64,000 nt of DNA. It comes from Tunicatimonas pelagia (GTDB lineage Bacteria; Bacteroidota; Bacteroidia; Cytophagales; Cyclobacteriaceae). The number at the start of each line of letters is the position of its first letter. Position 1 is the stretch's first letter. Shown one piece after another: positions 44,179-52,726 of the stretch. The stretch spans positions 372,001 to 436,000 of the forward strand of contig NZ_CP120683.1 in the NCBI RefSeq assembly GCF_030506325.1. The letters run 5' to 3'. Position numbers and translations under genes: made by a program. The notes under the pieces were generated by a model. It saw only the letters and a list, made by a program, of their open reading frames with translations. It made no database searches and was not told where the DNA came from.

Positions 44179-45738
44179 ATGAATAGTATTATGAAATTTC
44201 ATAAGGAAATATATCGCTTACCAGTGCTAACACTGTCACTTTTGTGGGCAGTCTCTTGTCAAGATCAGCTCGAGCAACCTCTGCAAAATCAGGATATAGT
44301 GGAGAATATTGATTACTCGGAGACGAGCAATATGATTTTGATGCTCTACGGCTCCTACGCCGAGCTAAACGATTCGCAGTGGGCAACTTTCCCGATTATC
44401 TCGGTACGGGGCGATGATGTGAATGCTGCTGGTGATCAAGTGCCACTTACCGCTACCGATGAGTTTCGTTATGATCGTAACTTCTGGATGTATAATTCTA
44501 CTTGGCTTAATCTGTACACCGATATTTTATATTGGCACGGAGCGATGGAGGAGATTGAGAAATACCAAGAAGCTGGAGCCGATGCTTCTGCCGCCGACCA
44601 ATACATTGCCGAAATAAAGGTGATGCGAGCCTTTGAAATACTGCAATTAGCAAAATTATGGGAACGCATTCTCATTCCTGAATCCTCCAGCCCCAATGAC
44701 TTATTTGATATTGAACTTAGCTCGTTTGAGGAAGTAATGCAGCACCTGTCAGCTCAGATGGATGAAGCAATTCCCTTACTGCCCAACGTACGCCCGAACG
44801 AACGCACCGACGTACCCGGCGGGGTAACCCGCTATACGGCTTTGGCAGTGAAGGCAATGGCTCATCTGGAACTACAAGACTACCAAGCGGTAGCCGACGC
44901 TACCAGTCAAATTATCGGTACCAACGCATTCTCTTTAGTAGAAGATTACTACCAACTGTTCAAAATACCCGGAAAGCTGAGCGACGAGAGCCTGCTGGAG
45001 TGGCAGTACTCAGATTTTGGTATGGCATCCGGCACCCGGACTCGCTACCTGTGGAACTTCTTCGGACCCTCTAACTGGACCCCGGCGGTAGAAGGAGCTG
45101 GGGGTGGCTGGGGCTTCTGGGAACCCAGTGTAAAGTACGTAAAATTTATGCTCGACCGGGGCGAGCGCGAGCGACTGGAAACTACTGTCTTGTTCACCCC
45201 CGATGGGATTGCCGAAATTCAGTCAGACCCGGATTATGCTACGTTGCCCGATTGGGTTTCTAACACTACGCAGTCGGGTGATACGTTTAACAATCATCCC
45301 CGCTACAACTTTCTGAGTGGTAAGTTTTACTTACCTTCCGACCAGCTTACGCCCGGTCGGTTCACCTACGGTGAAAATAACAACTTCCAAGTCATTCGCT
45401 ACGCAGAAATACTGCTGATGCACGCCGAGGCCTTGGTGAACGGGGCTACTAGTTCGTCCATTACCGCCGACGAAGCAGTGAACTTGGTACGCACCCGGGT
45501 AGGCATGGCACCACTTAGCGGAGTAACGCTGGATGATGTGTTGGATGAAAAGTTTGCTGAGTTCGGTACGGAATGGGGAGTCCGCTTTTATGACCTTACC
45601 CGCTATAACCGAACCGACGAGCTAAACTACGCCGAACGCAGCTACGATCCTGCTACTGATCGCTACTTGCCGTACCCACTGGAGCAGCAAGATCTTTTAC
45701 CCCAAGTTCGGGAAGCTGCCCAGAATAATAATGGTTAA
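44179..45738 (+). CDS. SusD/RagB family nutrient-binding lipoprotein
   Basis: 519 residues (an ATG at 44191 is an alternative start). The lipoprotein signal peptide has lipobox WAVSC, so the protein is anchored at the cell surface. The helical TPR-like N-terminal part (WLNLYTDILYWHGAMEEIEK ... IAEIKVMRAFEILQLAKLWE) and C-terminal SusD domain (NFQVIRYAEILLMHAEALVN, then EFGTEWGVRFYDLTRYN, and YPLEQQDLLPQ) are typical. It forms the lid of the SusC channel and captures glycans. Co-transcribed with susC (12-bp gap). Confidence 0.95.
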   Translation: MNSIMKFHKEIYRLPVLTLSLLWAVSCQDQLEQPLQNQDIVENIDYSETSNMILMLYGSYAELNDSQWATFPIISVRGDDVNAAGDQVPLTATDEFRYDRNFWMYNSTWLNLYTDILYWHGAMEEIEKYQEAGADASAADQYIAEIKVMRAFEILQLAKLWERILIPESSSPNDLFDIELSSFEEVMQHLSAQMDEAIPLLPNVRPNERTDVPGGVTRYTALAVKAMAHLELQDYQAVADATSQIIGTNAFSLVEDYYQLFKIPGKLSDESLLEWQYSDFGMASGTRTRYLWNFFGPSNWTPAVEGAGGGWGFWEPSVKYVKFMLDRGERERLETTVLFTPDGIAEIQSDPDYATLPDWVSNTTQSGDTFNNHPRYNFLSGKFYLPSDQLTPGRFTYGENNNFQVIRYAEILLMHAEALVNGATSSSITADEAVNLVRTRVGMAPLSGVTLDDVLDEKFAEFGTEWGVRFYDLTRYNRTDELNYAERSYDPATDRYLPYPLEQQDLLPQVREAAQNNNG

Positions 45739-45830
45739 TGAAACCGGAGGATGGAAAAGACAGAAAGGTGAAAGACAATGATCGTCCTTCATTCTCCATC
45801 TTCCCTTCTCCTTTAATTACAGGTAAACCA
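45739..45830 (+). repeat. Purine/pyrimidine palindromic repeat B, copy 1
   Basis: A purine-rich arm (CCGGAGGATGGAAAAGACAG ...) is followed by a pyrimidine-rich arm (... CATTCTCCATCTTCCCTTC), forming an imperfect inverted repeat of about 70 bp. A related unit lies at 45885-45975, inside the 5' end of the GH43 gene. Confidence 0.55.
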
Positions 45831-45871
45831 CCCGTAAAAAACGGCTCAACTAATCTAAACTTTACTTACGA

Positions 45872-47686
45872 ATGAATTTAACAATACGGAAAATGGAAAA
45901 CGGAAGACGGAAAACGGAGGACAGAAAAGATATTCCGTTTTCCTTTCTCCGTTCTCCCTTCTCCATCCTTCACATTTTACGGTCGGCTACGTTAATACTC
46001 TTGTTTTTTGACGTTCTCGCTCAAGAGACTCAGATGCGTACCTATTGCAACCCAATTAATCTTGATTATACCTACATGATTTATAACGCCCATCGCGACC
46101 TGTCGTACCGGTCGGGGGCTGACCCAGCGGTGGTGGAGTTTCGCGATGAGTACTATATGTTTGTGACCCGCTCGATGGGCTACTGGCACTCTACTGACTT
46201 ACTGAACTGGCGATTTATCAAACCCCAGCAGTGGTACTTTGAAGGGTCTAATGCTCCGGCTGCTTTCAACTACCAAGATTCTTTGTTGTACGTAGCGGGC
46301 AATCCGTCCGGTGCCATGAGCGTGCTATACAGCGATCGCCCTGCCAAGGGAGAGTGGCAGGCAACTCCGGCCATACTAACCCAGTTGCAAGATCCGGCTT
46401 TGTTTATCGACGATGATCGGCAAGGGTACATTTTCTGGGGGTCTTCTAACAAGTTCCCGATTCGTGCCCGCACGCTGGATGTAGACAAAAACTTCCGCCC
46501 GAGCGAAGAAGTATACGAACTGTTTAACCTTGAACCGGAACAGCACGGCTGGGAGCGATTCGGGGAAAACCACGCCGATACAATACTGGGTGGCTATATT
46601 GAGGGGCCGTGGATGACCAAGTACAACGATAAATACTACTTGCAGTATGCCGCCCCCGGCACGGAGTTCAATGTGTACGGCGACGGAGTTTATATCAGTG
46701 ATAATCCACTAGGACCGTACGAATACGCGCCTAATAATCCATTTTCTTACAAACCAGGCGGGTTTATTAACGGGGCTGGACACGGCAGCACAGTAAAAGG
46801 ACCGTTAGATATTTACTGGCACTTCGCTACAATGGCAGTGGCAATCAACATTGGTTGGGAGCGACGCATCGGAATGTTTCCCACTTTTTTTGATGAAGAC
46901 GGCCTGATGTACTCCGACACCTACTTCGGTGATTATCCGCACTTTGCTCCAGCGGTTCCGGGTCAGCAGGGAGGTTTTGCTGGTTGGATGCTACTTTCCT
47001 ACCAAAAACCAGTAACCGTATCTTCAAGTCAAGATAATTATTCGGCAACTCAGGCCGTAGACGAAAATGTAAAAACCTACTGGCTAGCACAAGAAAACAA
47101 TGATGAGCAATGGTTAGAAATTGACCTAGAAACTCCAGCCACTGTTTACGCCATTCAAGTAAACTTTGCCGACCACCAGGCCGGATTGTACGGCAAAGTT
47201 TCCGGTTTGCAGCATCGCTACTGGGTAGAGGGTTCCGCTGACGGAGAAAGTTGGGAAGTACTGGTTGACCGAAAAAATAGCTACGAGGATACCCCCAACG
47301 ATTACGTAGAACTATCTACACCGCAGAAATACCGATACATCCGCTACCGCAATATCCAGATTCCCACCCCGTACTTAGCCATCTCCGGTTTGCGCGTATT
47401 CGGAAAAAGTGATGGAAAAGTCCCTCACCCGGTTAAAGGATTTTCAGTACAGCGAAAGACTGACCGTCGCGATGCAGTAATTAGCTGGAAAGAAAATGAA
47501 GCCGCTCAGGGCTATAATGTGTTGTGGGGTATCGCTCCCGATAAACTGTATAGCTCCTGGCTGCTCTACGACGAAACTCAACTGGAGTTGAAAAGCTTGA
47601 ACGTGGATCAGACCTACTATTTTAGCGTAGAAGCCTTCAATGAAAACGGCGTTTCCGAACGGTTAGATGTAATTAAGGTCGAGTAA
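45872..47686 (+). CDS. GH43-type glycoside hydrolase with F5/8C (CBM32-like) and FN3 domains
   Basis: 604 residues as called. Predicted five-bladed propeller of GH43 (arabinofuranosidase/xylosidase class): DPAV near residue 90 (base), QDPALF near 175 and IEGPWM near 250 (acid) fit the three acidic residues of the family. A discoidin/F5-8C domain follows at ~375-515 (QAVDENVKTYWLAQENNDEQ, LEIDLETPATVYAIQV) and a C-terminal FN3 domain. The start is uncertain: the first ~30 codons overlap palindromic repeat B, and the hydrophobic signal segment (LRSATLILLFFDVLAQ) follows it. Alternative start at 45893. Secreted; acts on the polysaccharide handled by the SusCD pair. Confidence 0.9.
   Translation: MNLTIRKMENGRRKTEDRKDIPFSFLRSPFSILHILRSATLILLFFDVLAQETQMRTYCNPINLDYTYMIYNAHRDLSYRSGADPAVVEFRDEYYMFVTRSMGYWHSTDLLNWRFIKPQQWYFEGSNAPAAFNYQDSLLYVAGNPSGAMSVLYSDRPAKGEWQATPAILTQLQDPALFIDDDRQGYIFWGSSNKFPIRARTLDVDKNFRPSEEVYELFNLEPEQHGWERFGENHADTILGGYIEGPWMTKYNDKYYLQYAAPGTEFNVYGDGVYISDNPLGPYEYAPNNPFSYKPGGFINGAGHGSTVKGPLDIYWHFATMAVAINIGWERRIGMFPTFFDEDGLMYSDTYFGDYPHFAPAVPGQQGGFAGWMLLSYQKPVTVSSSQDNYSATQAVDENVKTYWLAQENNDEQWLEIDLETPATVYAIQVNFADHQAGLYGKVSGLQHRYWVEGSADGESWEVLVDRKNSYEDTPNDYVELSTPQKYRYIRYRNIQIPTPYLAISGLRVFGKSDGKVPHPVKGFSVQRKTDRRDAVISWKENEAAQGYNVLWGIAPDKLYSSWLLYDETQLELKSLNVDQTYYFSVEAFNENGVSERLDVIKVE
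45885..45975 (+). repeat. Purine/pyrimidine palindromic repeat B, copy 2, inside the GH43 5' end
   Basis: GGAAAATGGAAAACGGAAGA-type purine sequence is followed by TTCCGTTTTCCTTTCTCCG-type pyrimidine sequence, an imperfect palindrome like the one at 45739. It encodes the unusual basic N-terminus MENGRRKTEDRK of the GH43 ORF. Confidence 0.6.
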
Positions 47687-47721
47687 TTTTTTCCGATTAT
47701 ATAAAAAATTCAATATTATTT

Positions 47722-47926
47722 AACGTGAACTATGGATTAAAAACTGATTTTTCGCCGTTTGGGGGAAGATTTGCTGTCTGAGCGAAGTGAGTTTCAAAGC
47801 TTCCTAGATTTTTTGCATACTTTTTCATCGATGGAAAAAGTATGAGCCACCCGGCTTGAGGGTGAGACACTGAAAATCAGGTGCTTATAGATTGCCATTG
47901 ATAAAATCTAATCCATAGTTCACGTT
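47722..47926. mobile_element. MITE-like element 2, 205 bp with perfect 18-bp inverted ends
   Basis: AACGTGAACTATGGATTA at 47722-47739 and its exact reverse complement at 47909-47926 bound a non-coding core. ATTT lies immediately outside both ends and could be a 4-bp target duplication. The core holds a further hairpin (TACTTTTTC-atcgatg-GAAAAAGTA region near 47818-47843). It lies between GH43 and the next, atypical gene. Confidence 0.8.
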
Positions 47927-47956
47927 ATTTAGCGCACTTCAATCTAGCATGTTAGT

Positions 47957-48589
47957 ATGAGTGAAACTATAATTGGTGTTGTTATTGGAGGTCTGGTATC
48001 AATCTTTACTGTACTTGTCACAAAGCTGTTTGATTTGAAGCTAAAAGATAAAGAATACGAAGCTGCACTGAAGAAGGAGTATTTTGTCAAAAAGTTAGCT
48101 GTTATGGAAAAAGCAGTCAGTCAATGGTTTATTCTGGTTTCTGTTTTGGATAGTACATCTCACTTTTTTAAGCTCTCATTAAAATGGGTTGAGGAAGGAG
48201 TTATTCCTGAGGAAATTCAAGTAGAAATATCTAAAAATATTGAGTATCAGTTCCAAAAGATTAATGACTCCTCTTATGACATTTCTAATGCAATCTTCCT
48301 CTACTATGATTTGGATGAGAAAGATTTTTTGAGCCAAGGCCCCTCAGGCAAGTTTCTAAAGATATTGGCTGAAATAAATGTACTAAAGTGTGATCTAGAG
48401 CTTCTTTATGATGTAAGGGATGGCGCTAAGGGAACTGAATTGGAAGGTAGAGTGGAGAAGTCAATTGATATTAATGAAAAAGCTACTTTAGATAAAATTC
48501 ATGAATTATCTAGTGTGCTTGAGGAAATCAAATCCACCTTCACTATCCTAATTAAAGAAACGAGAAAAGATTTAAAGAAATTTGAATGA
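47957..48589 (+). CDS. Hypothetical membrane-anchored helical protein, AT-rich
   Basis: 210 residues. One N-terminal membrane helix (IIGVVIGGLVSIFTVLVTKL, 5-24) is followed by a long, charged, mainly helical cytoplasmic part with coiled-coil tendency and many Lys/Glu. It resembles in layout the single-pass 'DUF-like' proteins found near defence or accessory genes, but I recognise no family. Base composition is clearly more AT-rich than the flanking sugar-hydrolase genes. Together with the MITE-like elements at 47722 and 48695 on each side, this suggests acquired DNA inserted into the polysaccharide locus. Confidence 0.7.
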   Translation: MSETIIGVVIGGLVSIFTVLVTKLFDLKLKDKEYEAALKKEYFVKKLAVMEKAVSQWFILVSVLDSTSHFFKLSLKWVEEGVIPEEIQVEISKNIEYQFQKINDSSYDISNAIFLYYDLDEKDFLSQGPSGKFLKILAEINVLKCDLELLYDVRDGAKGTELEGRVEKSIDINEKATLDKIHELSSVLEEIKSTFTILIKETRKDLKKFE

Positions 48590-48694
48590 ACTGAACTTAT
48601 TGAAGTTCAAAATGATACGGTCACAATCATTAGTTTTTAGTATTTGTCTAAAACCTTATTAAAATATAAAAAATCTATCTCGTGTTATAACTAA

Positions 48695-48912
48695 TACACT
48701 GTGTAAGAAGTTTTCAAATGTTTTATATCGTCATCGGACGCCGAGCGTTGCGAGAAGCGAAGAATGAGCGACGTGTCGGACAGCCGATGCCGCAATCCTG
48801 CGTTACGGCGGATGGTGCGTGAGATGGTCGCGTCGGCGATCGCGCGGCGAACCGTCCGATTCGCGGACTCGCCATGACAAAATAAGTATACATAAATTTT
48901 TTACACAGTGTA
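48695..48912. mobile_element. MITE-like element 3, 218 bp with GC-rich palindromic core
   Basis: The ends TACACTGTGTAA (48695-48706) and TTACACAGTGTA (48901-48912) are perfect inverted repeats. Partial symmetry continues for about 40 bp on each side to GTCAT/ATGAC. CTAA flanks both ends (48691-48694 and 48913-48916), a likely 4-bp target duplication. The core (about 48730-48883) is markedly GC-rich and resembles the dispersed GTCATTGCGAG-type palindromes seen in many genomes. It fills the gap before the GH3 beta-glucosidase gene, so it may lie in its promoter. Confidence 0.75.
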
Positions 48913-48930
48913 CTAACAACCTATTCTATA

Positions 48931-51225
48931 ATGAAAAGAATTACTCCTCTAGCACAATCTCTCGTCTTAGGGCTAACTATTTCTCTATCTACTTCAGCAC
49001 AGCCTCATCAAGCAAGTCAGTTCCGAGCTAAAGCTGACTCCATTATCGCACTAATGACGCTAGAGGAAAAAATTGGTCAGCTAAACCTACCCGCTGCTGG
49101 AGATATTACTACCGGACAGGCCGCCAGCTCCAACATTGCCGAAAATATTAAGGCGGGAAAAGTTGGTGGATTGTTCAATGTTAAATCGGTAGAGAAGATT
49201 CGGGATATTCAGCGGGTAGCGGTAGAGGAAAGTCGGTTGGGAATTCCGCTGCTATTTGCGATGGACGTGATTCACGGTTACGAAACTATGTTTCCTATTC
49301 CGTTGGGGCTGGCCTGTAGTTGGGATATGGAATTGATTGAACGAACCGCCCGTCTGGCGGCGGAAGAAGCCAGTAGCGATGGTATCTGTTGGACTTTCTC
49401 GCCGATGGTTGATATTTCCCGTGATCCGCGCTGGGGTCGCGTATCCGAAGGCTCCGGCGAAGATCCGTATTTAGGTTCGCAGATAGCCCAGTCGATGGTG
49501 AACGGCTACCAGGGGGGTGATTTATCGCAGCCTAACACCATACTTTCTTGTGTGAAACACTTTGCGTTGTACGGCGCCTCCGAAGCGGGCCGCGACTACA
49601 ATACCGTGGATATGAGCCGTCTGAAGATGTACAACACCTTCTTTCCACCCTATCAAGCTGCCGTTGAGGCGGGAGTGGGTAGCGTGATGACTGCGTTTAA
49701 CGAGGTAGACGGTATTCCGGCCAGTGCTAACCGATGGCTGATGACCGACGTACTCCGTAATCAGTGGGATTTCGATGGGTTTGTGGTAACCGATTATACC
49801 GCCATTAATGAAATGACCGCACACGGTTTAGGTGACCTGAAAACGGTATCGGCCAAAGCTCTTCAAGCTGGGGTTGATATGGACATGGTGGGCGAGGGTT
49901 TTCTGACTACGCTTCAGGAATCGCTCAATGAAGGTAAGCTTTCCGAAGATCAGATTGACGAGGCTTGTCGGCGGATTCTGATAGCCAAATTCCAGTTGGG
50001 ACTTTTCGACGACCCGTACCGCTACTGCCGTGCGGAAGAAGCCGAAGAGGTTATTTTTTCGTCGGAACACCGGCAGGAGGCTCGGGAAATGGCCACCCAA
50101 ACCTTCGTTCTACTCAAAAACGAAAACAATGTATTGCCACTGTCAAAGGATACTAAGATTGCTTTGGTAGGCCCACTGGCGAAAAATCGAGAAAATATGC
50201 CCGGCACCTGGAGCGTAGCGGCCAACTTTTCCGAATCAGTTTCGCTATACGACGGACTGATTAATGCCTTGGGCGACAATGCCACCATCACTTACGCCCG
50301 AGGGGCTAATATTGTAGAGGACGCTCTACTGGAAAGTAGAGTAAGTATCTTTGGCAAACCCACCTACCGCGATTCCCGCTCGGCGGAAGAAATGATTGAA
50401 GAAGCAGTAGAAGTCAGCAAGGATGCCGATGTGATTGTTGCCGCCGTAGGCGAAGCGGCCGAAATGAGCGGAGAAAGCTCCAGCCGCACAGATATTAATT
50501 TACCCACAAGTCAGCGAAAATTGCTGGAAGCATTGGTAGCAACTGGTAAGCCCGTGGTGATGGTACTATTTACCGGTCGCCCGCTATCTATCACCTGGGC
50601 GAATGAGCACGTTCCGGCTATTCTGAATGTTTGGTTTGCCGGTAGCGAAGCCGGAGATGCTATTACTGATGGGCTGTTTGGGGATGTTAATCCGTCGGGA
50701 AAACTAGCGATGACTTTTCCGCAGAACGTGGGGCAGATACCAATTTATTATAATCACAAAAATACGGGTCGGCCTCTACCCGAAGGACAGTGGTTTCAGA
50801 AGTTCCGGTCTAATTATTTGGATGTTACGAATGAACCCCTCTACCCTTTCGGCTACGGCCTCAGCTACACTACTTTTGACTACGGCGAGCTACAACTAAG
50901 CAAGACCAGTCTAACTGGAAACGAAACGCTACAAGCCAGCATTGAGGTAACCAACAGCGGTGAGTATAGTGGGCAGGAAGTAGTACAACTCTACATTCGC
51001 GATGTGGTAGGTTCTATCACCCGCCCAATGAAAGAGTTGAAAGGATTTCAAAAAATCAGCTTAGCTCCGGGTGAAACCCAAACGGTGCGCTTTGAAATTA
51101 CTCCTGATGATCTGAAATTCTATAATTACGATCTGGACTATGTTTGGGAACCGGGTGAGTTCGAGATAATGATTGGCGGTAACTCAGCTGATGTCACCAC
51201 CCAAGCAGTTCAGTGGAGTAAATAG
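48931..51225 (+). CDS. GH3-family beta-glucosidase (BglX-type)
   Basis: 764 residues with a signal peptide (SLVLGLTISLSTSAQ), so periplasmic or secreted. GH3 N-terminal barrel: EEKIGQLNLPAAG, then IPLLFAMDVIHGYETMFPIP, RDPRWGRVSEGSGEDPYLG, and the nucleophile D288 in FVVTDY. The C-terminal alpha/beta domain holds AAEMSGESSSRTDINLP, where the acid/base glutamate of related enzymes lies. A fibronectin-III-like domain ends the protein (VTNSGEYSGQEVVQLYIRD). It releases terminal glucose or xylose from oligosaccharides and most likely completes degradation begun by GH43 of the same locus. The usual length for BglX is about 750-780. Confidence 0.95.
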   Translation: MKRITPLAQSLVLGLTISLSTSAQPHQASQFRAKADSIIALMTLEEKIGQLNLPAAGDITTGQAASSNIAENIKAGKVGGLFNVKSVEKIRDIQRVAVEESRLGIPLLFAMDVIHGYETMFPIPLGLACSWDMELIERTARLAAEEASSDGICWTFSPMVDISRDPRWGRVSEGSGEDPYLGSQIAQSMVNGYQGGDLSQPNTILSCVKHFALYGASEAGRDYNTVDMSRLKMYNTFFPPYQAAVEAGVGSVMTAFNEVDGIPASANRWLMTDVLRNQWDFDGFVVTDYTAINEMTAHGLGDLKTVSAKALQAGVDMDMVGEGFLTTLQESLNEGKLSEDQIDEACRRILIAKFQLGLFDDPYRYCRAEEAEEVIFSSEHRQEAREMATQTFVLLKNENNVLPLSKDTKIALVGPLAKNRENMPGTWSVAANFSESVSLYDGLINALGDNATITYARGANIVEDALLESRVSIFGKPTYRDSRSAEEMIEEAVEVSKDADVIVAAVGEAAEMSGESSSRTDINLPTSQRKLLEALVATGKPVVMVLFTGRPLSITWANEHVPAILNVWFAGSEAGDAITDGLFGDVNPSGKLAMTFPQNVGQIPIYYNHKNTGRPLPEGQWFQKFRSNYLDVTNEPLYPFGYGLSYTTFDYGELQLSKTSLTGNETLQASIEVTNSGEYSGQEVVQLYIRDVVGSITRPMKELKGFQKISLAPGETQTVRFEITPDDLKFYNYDLDYVWEPGEFEIMIGGNSADVTTQAVQWSK

Positions 51226-51258
51226 CTGGGCAATTCAGAAAAGTGGGCTAAGTACTTA

Positions 51259-51419
51259 GAGCGTGTTTGAACTTTATCCTTTAGTTTTCTGATGGCTGTT
51301 TTCCGCCCATACTTCGCCTTTTTTTCGGACGATAGCTTAGGCTATCCTCCTCAAAAAGAGTCTCGTCTGTCCGAAAAACACCTCATAATAAATTCTAAAA
51401 ATAAAATCCAAACACACTC
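51259..51419. mobile_element. MITE-like element 4, 161 bp, IS5-type ends
   Basis: GAGCGTGTTTG at the left end and the reverse complement of GAGTGTGTTTGGATTTTAT at the right end match over about 25 bp with few mismatches. TTA directly flanks both ends (51256-51258 and 51420-51422), fitting the TNA target duplication of some IS5-family (IS1031-type) elements. There is no ORF. It lies between GH3 and the membrane AraC regulator. Confidence 0.75.
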
Positions 51420-51530
51420 TTAGCAGAGCGAACAAAACTAAGCAGAAGCACCTTAGCCGAGCCGTTTGGGTACAAACAAGCGTTACTTCTAATTTGGTCG
51501 CTTATCTTCGTGCTTGGATTTACCGCGCTT

Positions 51531-52664
51531 ATGTACTCCTTTTTTGATATTCTGCTGTTCTTAGGAATCAGCCAAGGGCTGTTTCTGGTAATTGCCCTAC
51601 AATCGCTGCAAAACCGCAACGTAGAAGCTAACCGAATGCTAACGCGCTGCTTGCTCATTGCCGTGCTGATGCTCTTTGGGCGAATCGCTCTGCTCCGGGT
51701 GCAAGAACTCTGGGTTTGGCGGTTTGCCATTCTGGCCGATACAACTATCTTTCTGTTCGGCCCCTGGTTGTACGCTTATTTCCACCGACTATTTTTACAG
51801 AAGACAGGTAGCCCCGCACTACAAGTTTGGGAATATGTACCCGCTTTACTAAATGCACTTTTCTTTCTCTGGACACTGAGTTTGAGTTTAGAACACTTTA
51901 TGCAGCTATACCAAGAAGTGACTTTTCAGTATATTTTCTTAGCAGTAGAGGCCGGAGGCATCATTTCATTATTTGTGTATCTGTTCCGTATTTCTAAACT
52001 GATTCAGACCTACCGGCGGGTAAAAGATCAGCAAATTTCATTTCCTCAAACAGCCTTACCTTTTTCCATCATTGTCGTAGGGTTTCTGACCATACTCGGA
52101 CTGCTTTGGGTGGTTAGTTTTATTGCTGCCTACGGATTTCAGACGTACTTGCCCGTACTGAATTACAGCACCTTTTGGGTAGCCATTCCGATTCTGACCT
52201 ATCTCATTGGTTACTACAGCCTCCGACAACCGGAAATTTTCCGTGTACACGTACCTCCTAAAACGCAAGTAAAGCGCGACCGACTAGACCCCATTACGGT
52301 ACAACGGCTAAAAAAGCGACTTCAGTTTTACCTGGAAGAAGAGCACGTGTACTTGCAAGATGACCTCACACTCAAAAAACTGGCCGATATGATAGACACC
52401 TCACCCAACAATCTAAGTTGGTTGCTAAACCAGGTGTACCAGACAACTTTCTACAAGTACGTCAACAGATACCGGGTACAGTCGTTTGTCCGTCGGGTAA
52501 AAAATAAGGAGCACGAACAGAAAACGCTGCTCGGTTTAGCCTTTGATTCGGGCTTTAGCTCCAAGTCGGCCTTTAACACCTCCTTCAAAGCTGAAACCGG
52601 ATTTACTCCCTCCCAATTTGTGAACAGCAGGAGTAGCGATGGGTACAGAAACACCCAGTTGTGA
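51531..52664 (+). CDS. Membrane-bound AraC-type regulator (7TM + HTH)
   Basis: 377 residues from the ATG at 51531; a GTG at 51510 would add seven residues. Seven hydrophobic helices occupy the first ~245 residues (from YSFFDILLFLGISQGLFLVI to FWVAIPILTYLIGYYSL). The C-terminal ~100 residues form an AraC-type double helix-turn-helix (LTLKKLADMIDTSPNNLSWL ... TLLGLAFDSGFSSKSAFNTS, then FKAETGFTPSQFV). This 7TM-HTH architecture is common in Bacteroidota and suggests sensing of a signal in the membrane or periplasm. It directly follows the polysaccharide genes, so control of them is plausible but unproven. Confidence 0.9.
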   Translation: MYSFFDILLFLGISQGLFLVIALQSLQNRNVEANRMLTRCLLIAVLMLFGRIALLRVQELWVWRFAILADTTIFLFGPWLYAYFHRLFLQKTGSPALQVWEYVPALLNALFFLWTLSLSLEHFMQLYQEVTFQYIFLAVEAGGIISLFVYLFRISKLIQTYRRVKDQQISFPQTALPFSIIVVGFLTILGLLWVVSFIAAYGFQTYLPVLNYSTFWVAIPILTYLIGYYSLRQPEIFRVHVPPKTQVKRDRLDPITVQRLKKRLQFYLEEEHVYLQDDLTLKKLADMIDTSPNNLSWLLNQVYQTTFYKYVNRYRVQSFVRRVKNKEHEQKTLLGLAFDSGFSSKSAFNTSFKAETGFTPSQFVNSRSSDGYRNTQL

Positions 52665-52726
52665 GCAGAAAGGCGGGTTCGTAGCCTGGTTTTCGGTGTT
52701 TTGGGGAAAACCTAATCTCACCGAAC

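Noticed and set aside
40672-47686. Defence-type system around the SusC/SusD locus
   Set aside because: The genes are a typical glycan utilisation locus; only the inserted gene at 47957 is unexplained and it has no defence signature.
48819-49031. 70-codon ORF crossing the GH3 start
   Set aside because: Arises from the GC-rich MITE core and overlaps the GH3 signal peptide in another frame.
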